From assembly GCA_013696785.1 (NCBI GenBank), contig JACCXW010000188.1:1-14013 (forward strand): DNA of 14,013 bases, in the 5' to 3' direction. Both the position numbers and the translations under genes were made by a program. Every line of letters begins with the position of its first letter. Position 1 is the first letter of the stretch. Below the pieces are notes generated by a model, which was not told the origin of the DNA, did no database searches, and was given only the letters and a program-made list of their open reading frames with translations. Shown one piece after another: positions 1 to 7,091 of the stretch. Source of the DNA: Geodermatophilaceae bacterium (GTDB lineage: Bacteria; Actinomycetota; Actinomycetes; Mycobacteriales; Geodermatophilaceae).

Positions 1-1
1 G

Positions 2-91
2 ACGCCTGCCAAGAAGACGCCTGCCAAGAACACGGCTCCCAAGAACACGCCTGCCAAGAAGACGGCTGCCAAGAAGACGGCTGCCAAGTCC
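2..91 (+). repeat. 15-bp coding tandem repeats (TPAKK/TAAKK)
   Basis: About six consecutive 15-bp units of the form ACGSCTSCCAAGAAS begin at 2, 17, 32, 47, 62 and 77 (the last degenerates after its AAG). Each encodes Thr-(Pro/Ala)-(Ala/Pro)-Lys-(Lys/Asn). The array continues to the left edge, so its full copy number is unknown. Such lysine/alanine/proline repeats resemble the tails of histone H1 and of actinobacterial HU proteins. Copy number in such arrays often varies between strains. Confidence 0.85.
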
Positions 92-508
92 CCCGCCAAG
101 ACACCATCGAAGGCGGCGCCGGTCAAGGCTGTCGGCGCTCCCGAGGGCTGGACCACTCGCGAGCTGGCCGCTGTACGGAAGGATCTGGAGGGCCAGCTCA
201 CCCAGATGCGGGCTGACTACGAGCAGACCCTGCGCGCCATCGACGAGCTGCAGACGCAGGCCAGCGACAGCGCCGGTGACGACCAGGCCGATGCCGGCAG
301 CAAGACGTTCGAGCGTGAGCATGAGATGTCACTGGCGAAGAACCGGGCCGATCTGATCGGCCAGCTGGAGCACGCCGTCGAACGCATCGACGAGGGCCGC
401 TACGGGCTCTGCGAGAGCTGCGGCAAGCCGATCGCCAAGGCGCGGCTGCAGGCATTCCCCGGCGCGACCCTGTGCGTGACCTGCAAGCAGCGCGAGGAGC
501 GTCGCTGA
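2..508 (+). CDS. TraR/DksA-family zinc-finger regulator with lysine-rich N-terminal tail (5' partial)
   Basis: The reading frame is open from the window's left edge, so the true start lies outside; 168 residues are visible. The first ~40 residues are a low-complexity tail of T-(P/A)-A-K-K units. Then come a helical region (roughly 206-400) that should form the coiled-coil hairpin of this family and a C4 zinc finger near the C-terminus: CESC (Cys codons at 410 and 419), 17 residues, CVTC (473 and 482). The spacing CxxC-x17-CxxC is the DksA/TraR signature. Family members bind in the RNA polymerase secondary channel and alter promoter activity. The predicted hairpin tip reads DQADAG (D-x-x-D-x-G), not the D-x-x-D-x-A of E. 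coli DksA, so DksA-like activity is not assured. The basic tail could give nucleic-acid binding; that is inference. The gene lies 44 nt upstream of lspA on the same strand. An internal ATG at 206 would omit the tail and is unlikely, because codon use upstream is clearly coding. Confidence 0.88.
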   Translation, partial: TPAKKTPAKNTAPKNTPAKKTAAKKTAAKSPAKTPSKAAPVKAVGAPEGWTTRELAAVRKDLEGQLTQMRADYEQTLRAIDELQTQASDSAGDDQADAGSKTFEREHEMSLAKNRADLIGQLEHAVERIDEGRYGLCESCGKPIAKARLQAFPGATLCVTCKQREERR

Positions 509-517
509 CCGCAGCGG

Positions 518-539
518 CACGGCCGGGGTGTGGCCGGTG
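518..539 (+). other. Weak GC-rich hairpin between the DksA-type gene and lspA
   Basis: CACGGCC (518-524) can pair with GGCC-G-GTG (532-539) across a 7-nt loop, with one bulged G. No T-tract follows, so it is not a convincing intrinsic terminator. It could slow transcription or be chance in GC-rich DNA. lspA starts 14 nt downstream. Confidence 0.2.
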
Positions 540-552
540 AGACACTGGACGG

Positions 553-1176
553 ATGGGTGAGCCGGCGGGGCGTGCAGGTGAGTCGCAGTCGCCGCCGACA
601 CCCCTTCCCGGTATCAGCGCGAACGAAGATCCCCGAACCGCCCCGCGTCGGGCGCGTCTGCTGCTCCTTGTCGCGCTCGCCGTACTGACCCTGGACATCC
701 TCAGCAAGCTCATCGTCGTCGCGACGTTGTCCGATCGTGAGCCGCTGCGCCTGCTGGGAGGCCTGCTGTACCTCACCGAGGCGCGCAACACTGGCGCGGC
801 CTTTTCCCTCGCCGAAGGCGCCACGGTCGCCTTCTCCGTGGTCGCCGCGGTCGTGGTCGTCCTCATCGTCCGTACGGCGGGGCGGATCCGCTCGACCGGC
901 TGGGCGATCGCGTTGGGATTCGTGCTCGGAGGCGCGGCCGGAAACCTGACCGACCGGATGCTGCGCGATCCGGGACCCCTCCGCGGTGGCGTCGTCGATT
1001 TCCTCAGCGTGCTGGATCCCTATGGTCAGGTCTGGCCGATCTTCAACCTGGCGGACTCCGCGGTTGTCTGCGGCGGGGCCCTCGCGGTGCTGCTGTCGGT
1101 ACGCCGTGTCGACTTGGACGGGACTTGCGGCGGGACTCGGGACGGGATCCGAGGCAAGCGCGGCTCCAGCCGGTGA
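553..1176 (+). CDS. lspA: Lipoprotein signal peptidase (signal peptidase II)
   Basis: This integral membrane aspartyl protease cleaves the signal peptide of prolipoproteins just before the lipidated cysteine. The 207-residue product has four hydrophobic segments (about 35-58, 67-75 leading to 90-107, 116-130, 164-183). The family motifs are present: RNTGAAFS (78-85), GNLTDR (130-135), VVDF with catalytic Asp149, and FNLAD with catalytic Asp168. The 19-residue gap between the two Asp matches the dyad spacing known in Pseudomonas LspA. The ~33-residue Pro/Ser-rich cytoplasmic extension before helix 1 and the basic C-terminal tail are longer than in E. coli LspA, but such extensions are common in actinomycetes. 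I chose the ATG at 553 as the first start after the upstream gene; only a weak GGTGA lies upstream, so a later start is possible. The SSI-like lipoprotein at 8439-8993 is a plausible substrate. Confidence 0.95.
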   Translation: MGEPAGRAGESQSPPTPLPGISANEDPRTAPRRARLLLLVALAVLTLDILSKLIVVATLSDREPLRLLGGLLYLTEARNTGAAFSLAEGATVAFSVVAAVVVVLIVRTAGRIRSTGWAIALGFVLGGAAGNLTDRMLRDPGPLRGGVVDFLSVLDPYGQVWPIFNLADSAVVCGGALAVLLSVRRVDLDGTCGGTRDGIRGKRGSSR

Positions 1177-1199
1177 CCCGAGCCTTCCGGGCGCGGCCA

Positions 1200-1267
1200 G
1201 TGACACGGTCCCTCCGGTGACACGGTCCCTCCGGTGACACGGTCCCTCCAGTGACACGGTCCCTCCC
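1200..1267 (+). repeat. Four tandem 17-bp repeats spanning the pseudouridine synthase start codon
   Basis: Four head-to-tail copies of GTGACACGGTCCCTCC plus one variable base (G, G, A, C) start at 1200, 1217, 1234 and 1251. Apart from the last base, all four are identical. The fourth copy begins with the GTG start codon of the downstream gene and encodes its first residues. Because 17 is not a multiple of 3, the GTG of the three upstream copies falls in other frames. The opposite strand reads GGAGGGACCGTG, Shine-Dalgarno-like in appearance, but no convincing gene follows it there. The array fills most of the 74-nt lspA-to-synthase gap. Confidence 0.92.
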
Positions 1268-2168
1268 GGTTCCGGACGGCCTGGACGGGCTGCGGGTGGA
1301 TGCGGCCCTGGCGCGTCTGTTCGGGGTGTCGCGGACCAGCGCGGTCGGGCTGATCGAGGGCGGTGACGTCCGCGTGGACGGTCGGGTCCCGATCAAGTCC
1401 GACCGGGTCAGTTCCGGTGACTGGCTGGAGGTGACGCTGCCGCCGCCGGCGGCGCCCCCGTCCATCGAGCCGGTCTCGGTGGCGGGACTGCGCGTGGTGT
1501 ACGCCGATGCCGACCTGGTCGTCGTGGACAAACCGGTAGGGGTGGCCGCGCACCCGAGTCCCGGCTGGACCGGGCCGACCGTCGTACAGGGCGTCGCCGC
1601 GATGGGGCACCTGCTGGCGACGAGTGGCGCGGCCGAGCGCCAAGGCGTCGTCCACCGGCTCGACGTTGGTACGACGGGCCTGATGGTGCTGGCGAAATCC
1701 GAACGTGCCTACGCCGTACTCAAGGATGCCTTCCGCGAGCGTCGGGTGGACAAGGGCTACCACGCCCTCGTCCAGGGCCACCCCGACCCGAGCAGCGGCA
1801 CCATCGACGCGCCCATCGACCGCCATCCCAGTGCGGACTGGCGGTTCGCGGTCGTGGCCGGAGGCCGGCCCAGCGTGACCCACTACTCGACGCTGGAGGC
1901 GTTCCGCGCGGCGAGCCTGCTCGAGATCCGGTTGGAGACCGGACGCACGCATCAGATCCGCGTGCACATGGCGGCCGTGCGGCACCCGTGCGTCGGCGAC
2001 CTGACCTACGGCGCCGACCCAACCCTGGCCGACCGGCTGGGGCTGGCGCGGCAGTGGCTGCATGCCCAGCGGCTCGGTTTCGACCATCCCGCCGACCAGC
2101 GGCCGCTGGTATTCGAGAGCCCCTATCCGAGCGACCTGTCGGCGGCGCTGACCAGGGTGCGCGGATGA
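1251..2168 (+). CDS. RluA/RluD-family 23S rRNA pseudouridine synthase
   Basis: The 305-residue product isomerises uridine to pseudouridine in RNA; by similarity its target is probably 23S rRNA. An S4-like RNA-binding domain covers about residues 10-65 (RVDAALARLFGVSRTSA). The catalytic domain follows, with a catalytic-loop HRLD at 135-138 (Asp138 the expected nucleophile) in GVVHRLDVGTTGLMVLAKS, then GRTHQIRVHM (231-240). Length and order are normal for RluD-like enzymes. An in-frame stop at 1218 and the absence of another start codon before 1251 make GTG 1251 the likely start; it is the first codon of the fourth 17-bp repeat. No strong Shine-Dalgarno is seen, only GGTGA about 14 nt upstream, so translation may depend on coupling to lspA. 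RluA, RluC and RluD specificities cannot be separated from sequence alone. Confidence 0.93.
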   Translation: MTRSLPVPDGLDGLRVDAALARLFGVSRTSAVGLIEGGDVRVDGRVPIKSDRVSSGDWLEVTLPPPAAPPSIEPVSVAGLRVVYADADLVVVDKPVGVAAHPSPGWTGPTVVQGVAAMGHLLATSGAAERQGVVHRLDVGTTGLMVLAKSERAYAVLKDAFRERRVDKGYHALVQGHPDPSSGTIDAPIDRHPSADWRFAVVAGGRPSVTHYSTLEAFRAASLLEIRLETGRTHQIRVHMAAVRHPCVGDLTYGADPTLADRLGLARQWLHAQRLGFDHPADQRPLVFESPYPSDLSAALTRVRG

Positions 2169-2182
2169 CGGTGCGCGGATGA
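2157..2182 (+). repeat. 12-bp direct repeat at a stop/start junction
   Basis: GTGCGCGGATGA occurs at 2157-2168 and again at 2171-2182. The first copy supplies the TGA stop of the pseudouridine synthase (2166-2168); the second supplies the ATG start of the next gene (2179-2181). It looks like a small local duplication that created or moved the junction. Confidence 0.8.
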
Positions 2183-2940
2183 TCCCGGCGATCGACGGGC
2201 TGGCGTCCTTCGGCCCGGCGACCGTGGCCGCGTGCCTGATCGCGGGCTACCTGATTGTCGGCGAGCCGGTCGCGGGCGCCGTTCTGCACCGCCGGTTCGA
2301 GGCCGGCCTGGGACGCGATCCGAATGCGCGGATCTGGCTCTACCAGCGGCTGCTCGTCCTGGAATGGGGACTCGTCCTGCTCGTGGCCGGTGTCGTGCTG
2401 CTCGCGCCGTCGGTCGGCTGGTCCGAGTTGGGATTGCGGCTGCCCGAGGATCGCCCCAACATCGCGGCCGTCATCGTCGCGGGGCTGGTCCTGGTGTTCC
2501 TGGTCGTGTCCACCCGCGCGGTGCGTGTCTCGGTCCGGCGCGGCGTCGACACGACAGCGGTGGCGGCTGCCGCGCCTCCGTCGGTCACCGCGCTGGTGCC
2601 GCGCTCGCCGGTCGAACGCCGCTGGTTCGGCCTGGTCGCGGTGACCGCCGGCATCTGCGAGGAACTGCTCTACCGCGGCTTCCTGCTCTCGGTCCTGCTC
2701 GCGGTCGTGCCGGACATCTCCGACATCGCTCTGGTGGCACTCGGCGGCATGGTGTTCGGCCTGGCGCACTTCTACCAGGGCATCACCGGGATCATCACCA
2801 CGTCGGTGCTCGGGGCGGTCCTGGCGTTCCTGTACGTCGGAACTGGCACCGTGCTGGTGCCGATGCTCGTGCACGCCGCCATCGACCTGCGGATTCTGTG
2901 GGTACCGGTGTCGGTCCTGCCCCGTGAGGGGCAGGCGTGA
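2179..2940 (+). CDS. CPBP-family intramembrane glutamic-type protease (Abi/Rce1-like)
   Basis: The 253-residue polytopic membrane protein carries the three CPBP motifs in its C-terminal half: EELLYRG (Glu161, Glu162, Arg166), FGLAH (His197) and HAAID (His232, Asp236). These match the E-E-x-x-x-R, F-x-x-x-H and H-x-x-x-D/N signatures of the Rce1/CAAX-protease superfamily. Hydrophobic segments lie at about 13-31, 58-76, 95-111, 150-175, 183-200, 203-224 and 226-246. Bacterial members process or sequester membrane-associated peptides, and some give bacteriocin self-immunity, but no bacteriocin gene is nearby and the substrate is unknown. The ATG at 2179 lies 10 nt after the previous stop and has no clear Shine-Dalgarno, so translational coupling is likely. 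It overlaps the next gene by 1 nt. Confidence 0.88.
   Translation: MIPAIDGLASFGPATVAACLIAGYLIVGEPVAGAVLHRRFEAGLGRDPNARIWLYQRLLVLEWGLVLLVAGVVLLAPSVGWSELGLRLPEDRPNIAAVIVAGLVLVFLVVSTRAVRVSVRRGVDTTAVAAAAPPSVTALVPRSPVERRWFGLVAVTAGICEELLYRGFLLSVLLAVVPDISDIALVALGGMVFGLAHFYQGITGIITTSVLGAVLAFLYVGTGTVLVPMLVHAAIDLRILWVPVSVLPREGQA
2926..2931 (+). promoter_or_regulatory. Ribosome binding site of the GNAT gene
   Basis: GAGGGG lies 8 nt before the ATG at 2940. It is only 5 nt before the alternative GTG at 2937, so it favours ATG 2940, whose first base is the last base of the upstream TGA. Confidence 0.55.
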
Positions 2941-3440
2941 TGCAGACCCGGCCGGTGGAATCCCACGTCCGGATCCGTGCCGCCACGGATCAGGACAGCG
3001 CAGCGTTGACAGCACTCGTCGGCGGCTGCTTTGCCGAGTACCCGGGCTGCGTCCTGGACCTGCCCGGCATCGACGCCTGGATGATCGCCCCGGCATCGTC
3101 GTACGCCGGGTCCGGCGGCGAGCTGTGGATGGTGGAACTCGACGGCGACACCGTCGCCTGTGTCGGCTACAAGCCCACCCGGCCGGGGCGGGTCGAGCTG
3201 AAGAGCCTGTACGTCGCGGCGGTGGCCCGGCGCGGCGGCCTGGGTGCCCGCCTCGTCGGCCTGGTCGAGGATGCCGCGCGGGCGGCCGGCGCGGCTGAGA
3301 TCGAGCTCTGGACCGACAGCCGGTTCACCGACGCGCACCGGCTGTACGAGCGGCTGGGCTACCGCCGTGGCCCGCAGACCCGGCACCTGAACGATCCCTC
3401 GGATACCACCGAGTTCTTCTTCGACAGGCCGTTGGCCTGA
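2940..3440 (+). CDS. GNAT-family N-acetyltransferase
   Basis: The 166-residue protein has the single-domain GNAT layout. Motif A, the acetyl-CoA pyrophosphate-binding loop, reads ARRGGLGARL after beta-strand VELKSLYV (about residues 85-105), equivalent to the R/Q-x-x-G-x-G/A signature. Motif B is seen in AHRLYERLGYRR (about 132-143), where the Tyr is the usual general-acid position. It should transfer an acetyl group from acetyl-CoA to an amine; the substrate cannot be read from sequence. The start overlaps the protease stop (TGATG), so the two are probably co-translated. GTG 2937 would add one residue. The gene is the last of the lspA-side run before the 101-nt gap ahead of dnaE. Confidence 0.88.
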   Translation: MQTRPVESHVRIRAATDQDSAALTALVGGCFAEYPGCVLDLPGIDAWMIAPASSYAGSGGELWMVELDGDTVACVGYKPTRPGRVELKSLYVAAVARRGGLGARLVGLVEDAARAAGAAEIELWTDSRFTDAHRLYERLGYRRGPQTRHLNDPSDTTEFFFDRPLA

Positions 3441-3466
3441 GAACCGTCGGTACCCCGGTGTTGCAT

Positions 3467-3481
3467 GATGGGGATCCCATC
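3467..3481 (+). other. Short inverted repeat in the dnaE upstream region
   Basis: GATGGG (3467-3472) and CCCATC (3476-3481) form a perfect 6-bp inverted repeat around GAT, 26 nt after the GNAT stop and 60 nt before the dnaE start. It could be a small hairpin in the leader or a protein-binding dyad. No poly-T follows, so termination is unlikely. I see no convincing -10/-35 pair in the 3441-3541 gap. Confidence 0.35.
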
Positions 3482-3525
3482 GCGCGCCCTTCCCCCGCCG
3501 CGATCTCGGTCGGATCGAGCAGCAG

Positions 3526-3531
3526 AGGAGG
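3526..3531 (+). promoter_or_regulatory. Ribosome binding site of dnaE
   Basis: A perfect AGGAGG is followed by 10 nt and then GTG at 3542. It fixes the dnaE start and rules out the in-frame GTG at 3458, which would add 28 residues of non-family sequence. Confidence 0.8.
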
Positions 3532-3541
3532 AATCGCGGCA

Positions 3542-6500
3542 GTGACCAGCACGGCGCAGGGGCAGCAGTTCGTGCACCTGCACGTGCACACCGAGTACTC
3601 CATGCTCGACGGGGCGGCGAAGCTCCCGGCACTGATGGCCGAGACGGCGCGGCTGGGCATGCCGGCGCTGGCGATGACCGACCACGGCAATGTCTTCGGC
3701 GCCTACGACTTCTACAAGCAGGCCCGGGCGGTCGGGGTCAAGCCGATCATCGGCATGGAGGGCTACTACACGCCCGGCAGCCGCTTCGACCGCACGCCGT
3801 TCGACTTCGGCAGCGCGGTGCTGGACGAGGACGGCGAGGGCGGCTCGCGGAAGGGCAAGGCTGCCTACACCCACATGACGCTGCTCGCGCAGTCCACCGC
3901 GGGGATGCACAACCTGTTCCGGCTGTCGTCGTTGGCCTCGTTGGAGGGCCTGTACCGCAAGCCGCGCTTCGATCGGGACCTGCTGGAGCGCTACGGCGCC
4001 GGTCTGATCGCCACCACCGGGTGCCCGTCCGGTGAGGTCAACATGTGGCTGCGGGCCGGCAATTTCGATCGGGCCCGAGCCGCCGCGGCGGACTTCCAGG
4101 ACATCTTCGGCAGGGACAACTTCTTCTGCGAGCTGATGGAACACGGGCTGGACATCGAGCAACGCACCCGCGGGGACCTGCTGCGGATCGCCGCGGACCT
4201 GCGGATGCCGCTGCTGGCTACGAACGACCTGCACTACACCCATCAGCGGGAGGCCGACGCCCACGACGCCCTGTTGTGCATCCAGACCGGCTCCAAGCTG
4301 AGCGACACCAAGCGGTTCCGGCTCAACGGCGACGGCTACTTCCTGAAGTCGCCGGAGCAGATGCGCGAGCTGTTCCGCGATCACCCCGACGCCTGCGACA
4401 ACACGCTGGCAGTGGCCGAGCGATGCGAGGTCGGCTTCACCGAGGGTGCGGACCTGATGCCGCACTTCGACGTACCGGCGGGGGAGTCCCAGGAGTCCTG
4501 GTTCGTCAAGCAGGTCGAGCTCGGCCTGACCCGGCGCTACCCGGCAGGGGTCTCCACCCAGGTGCGGCAGCGGGCGGATTTCGAGACATCGATGATTGTC
4601 CAGATGGGCTTTCCGGCCTACTTCCTCGTCGTCGCGGACTTCATCCGGTACGCGCGGGACAACGGGATCCGGGTCGGTCCCGGCCGTGGGTCGGCCACCG
4701 GATCCATGATCGCGTACGCGCTGGGCATCACCGCCCTCGATCCGATCGAGGACAAGCTGCTCTTCGAGCGCTTCCTCAATCCCGACCGCGTGAGCATGCC
4801 CGACATCGACATCGACTTCGACGAGCGTCGCCGCGGAGACGTCATCCGTTACGTCACGGAGAAGTACGGCGAGGAGCGGGTCGCGCAGATCGTCACGTTC
4901 GGCACGATCAAGGCGAAGGCCGCGATCAAGGACGCCGCCCGCGTGCTGGACCGCCCGTACGCGCTCGGCGACCAGTTGACCAAGCTGATGCCGCCGCCGG
5001 TGATGGGCAAGGACATGTCCCTGGAGGGGGTCTTCACCCCGGAGCACCCTCGGTACAAGGAGGCCGGCGAGCTCCGGGCCCGCTACGAGGCCGACGAGGA
5101 CACCAGGGTCGTGGTGAAGACCGCCCGCGACCTGGAAGGCCTCAAGCGGCAGTGGGGGGTCCACGCCGCCGGAGTGATTCTCGGCAGCAAGCCGCTCATG
5201 GACATCCTGCCGATCATGCGGCGGGAGGCCGACGGGGCTGTCATCACCCAGTTCGACTTCCCGACCTGCGAGGCGCTCGGGTTGCTGAAGATGGACTTCC
5301 TCGGCCTGCGCAACCTGACCATCCTGGACGACTCCGTCGCCAACATCGCCGCCAACCGCGATGAGCACGTGGACGTCGACGGCCTTGGCCGCGACGACAG
5401 CGCGACGTACGAACTGCTGAGCCGGGGCGACACGCTCGGGGTCTTCCAACTCGACGGCGGCCCGATGCGGCAGTTGCTGCGGGCGATGCGGCCCACCTGC
5501 TTCGAGGACATCGCGGCCGTGCTCGCGCTGTACCGCCCCGGCCCGATGGCCGCCAAGACGCACATCGCGTACGCCGACCGCAAGAACGGCCGGCAGCCGA
5601 TCACGCCGATCCACCCGGAGCTCGAGGCACCGCTGGCCGACATCCTGGACGAGTCCTACGGGCTGATCGTCTACCAGGAGCAGGTGATGGCGATCGCCCA
5701 GCGGGTTGCCGGGTTCACCCTCGGCCAGGCCGATCTGCTCCGCCGCGCGATGGGCAAGAAGAAGAAGTCCGAGCTGGAGAAACAGTACGAGGCGTTCGCC
5801 GCCGGGATGCGCGAGCGCGACTTCTCCGACTCGGCGGTGAAATCGTTGTGGGAGGTCCTGCTGCCCTTCTGCGACTACGGGTTCAACAAATCGCACACCG
5901 CCGGGTACGGGCTGATCGCCTACTGGACGGCGTACCTCAAGGCGAACTATCCGTCGGAGTACATGGCAGCGCTCCTGACCAGCGTCGGTGACGACAAGGA
6001 CAAGATGGCGGTCTACCTGGCCGAAGCCCGGCGGATGGGGATCAAGGTATTGCCGCCGGACGTCAACGAGTCCGCGGCCGACTTCACGCCGACCGGAACG
6101 GACATCCGCTTCGGGCTGGGCGCGGTCCGCAACGTCGGGCGCAACGTGGTGGCCTCGATCGCCCGCAGTCGCCTCGACCGCGGGCGCTTCACCGACTTCT
6201 TCGACTTCCTGCGTAAGGCCGAGCAGGTCGCCTGCAACAAGAAGGTGATCGAGTCGCTGGTCAAGGCCGGGGCGTTCGACTCACTTGGGCAGTCCCGCCG
6301 TGGGCTGACGGCGGTCCACGGACAGGCCGTGGATGCCGTTGTGGGACTCAAGCGGCAGGAGGCGATCGGGCAGTTCGACCTCTTCGGCACCGACACCGAC
6401 GCCGGGCCCGAGTCAGCCGCCGCGCTGGCGTTCGATCTGGCCATTCCGCCAGGGGAGTGGGACAAGCGCGACCTGCTGAGCTACGAGCGGGACATGCTGG

Positions 6501-7090
6501 GGCTCTATGTCTCAGACCATCCGCTGCTCGGCCTGGAGCACGTGCTCGCCCAGCACGCCGACTGCTCCATCGCCGCCCTGCACGCCGAAGGCATGGAAGA
6601 CGGCGAGCAGGTGACGGTCGCCGGCATCCTGTGCAACGTCGTCCGCAAGGTGACCAAGACCGGCTCCGCCTGGGCCTCGGCCAGGTTGGAGGATCTCGAG
6701 GGCAGCATCGAGGTGATGGTGTTCCCGGCGGCGTACGCCCAGCTCGGGATCCACATCGCCGAGGACGCGATCCTCACCGTCAAGGGCCGGATGTCGATGC
6801 GCGACGACGCGCCGAGCCTGTTCGTCAGCGACGTCACGCTGCCCGACCTGTCCGTCGGCCCCCGCGGCCCGGTCGTCGTCCAGCTGCCGGCCGCCCGCTG
6901 CACCCCGCCCGTCGTCGACCGGCTCAAGGAGGTGCTCGGCACCCACCCGGGGACCACGGAGGTGCACCTGCGGCTGCTCAACGGCAATCGCACCACCCTG
7001 CTCCGTCTGTCCGAGACGCTCCGGGTGAACGCGACGCCGGCGTTGATGGGCGATCTCAAGGCCCTGCTGGGCCCGAAGTCGATCGGCTGA
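3542..7090 (+). CDS. dnaE: DNA polymerase III subunit alpha (DnaE1 type)
   Basis: This is the catalytic subunit of the replicative polymerase, 1182 residues, normal for DnaE1. An N-terminal PHP domain holds HLHVH (His14, His16), Asp23, DHG (His48), Glu73, His111, Cys161 and NDLH (Asp229, His231), so all nine expected metal ligands appear present. In mycobacterial DnaE1 this site gives 3'-5' proofreading. The polymerase core follows: GPGRGSATGS for incoming nucleotide, PDIDIDF with the first two catalytic Asp at 423 and 425, and the third, Asp585, in LLKMDFLGLRNL. A helix-hairpin-helix/duplex-binding region includes FNKSHTAGYG. A C-terminal OB fold (about 1020-1110) starts at VTVAGILCNVVRKV. 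The gene is complete with no frameshift. The start is set by the AGGAGG at 3526. The patatin-like gene begins 1 nt after its stop. Confidence 0.98.
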   Translation: MTSTAQGQQFVHLHVHTEYSMLDGAAKLPALMAETARLGMPALAMTDHGNVFGAYDFYKQARAVGVKPIIGMEGYYTPGSRFDRTPFDFGSAVLDEDGEGGSRKGKAAYTHMTLLAQSTAGMHNLFRLSSLASLEGLYRKPRFDRDLLERYGAGLIATTGCPSGEVNMWLRAGNFDRARAAAADFQDIFGRDNFFCELMEHGLDIEQRTRGDLLRIAADLRMPLLATNDLHYTHQREADAHDALLCIQTGSKLSDTKRFRLNGDGYFLKSPEQMRELFRDHPDACDNTLAVAERCEVGFTEGADLMPHFDVPAGESQESWFVKQVELGLTRRYPAGVSTQVRQRADFETSMIVQMGFPAYFLVVADFIRYARDNGIRVGPGRGSATGSMIAYALGITALDPIEDKLLFERFLNPDRVSMPDIDIDFDERRRGDVIRYVTEKYGEERVAQIVTFGTIKAKAAIKDAARVLDRPYALGDQLTKLMPPPVMGKDMSLEGVFTPEHPRYKEAGELRARYEADEDTRVVVKTARDLEGLKRQWGVHAAGVILGSKPLMDILPIMRREADGAVITQFDFPTCEALGLLKMDFLGLRNLTILDDSVANIAANRDEHVDVDGLGRDDSATYELLSRGDTLGVFQLDGGPMRQLLRAMRPTCFEDIAAVLALYRPGPMAAKTHIAYADRKNGRQPITPIHPELEAPLADILDESYGLIVYQEQVMAIAQRVAGFTLGQADLLRRAMGKKKKSELEKQYEAFAAGMRERDFSDSAVKSLWEVLLPFCDYGFNKSHTAGYGLIAYWTAYLKANYPSEYMAALLTSVGDDKDKMAVYLAEARRMGIKVLPPDVNESAADFTPTGTDIRFGLGAVRNVGRNVVASIARSRLDRGRFTDFFDFLRKAEQVACNKKVIESLVKAGAFDSLGQSRRGLTAVHGQAVDAVVGLKRQEAIGQFDLFGTDTDAGPESAAALAFDLAIPPGEWDKRDLLSYERDMLGLYVSDHPLLGLEHVLAQHADCSIAALHAEGMEDGEQVTVAGILCNVVRKVTKTGSAWASARLEDLEGSIEVMVFPAAYAQLGIHIAEDAILTVKGRMSMRDDAPSLFVSDVTLPDLSVGPRGPVVVQLPAARCTPPVVDRLKEVLGTHPGTTEVHLRLLNGNRTTLLRLSETLRVNATPALMGDLKALLGPKSIG

Positions 7091-7091
7091 C

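Noticed and set aside
518..539. Intrinsic terminator after the DksA-type gene
   Set aside because: The hairpin has a bulge and no T-tract, and lspA follows within 14 nt on the same strand; kept only as a weak structure.
1200..1267. CRISPR array
   Set aside because: The 17-bp units abut with no spacers and no cas genes are present.
1026..2087. 353-codon minus-strand open frame opposite the pseudouridine synthase
   Set aside because: It runs through the 17-bp repeats and opposite a gene with clear catalytic motifs; no recognisable domain.
2179..2940. Bacteriocin immunity role for the CPBP protease
   Set aside because: No small peptide gene, leader peptide or ABC exporter lies nearby; neighbours are housekeeping genes.
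3359..5896. 845-codon open frame on the minus strand opposite dnaE
   Set aside because: It is antisense to a fully motif-supported dnaE, and its residue make-up (Arg, Gly, Val, Leu, His, Asp) is typical of a mirror frame in GC-rich DNA. No family motif or ribosome binding site is seen.
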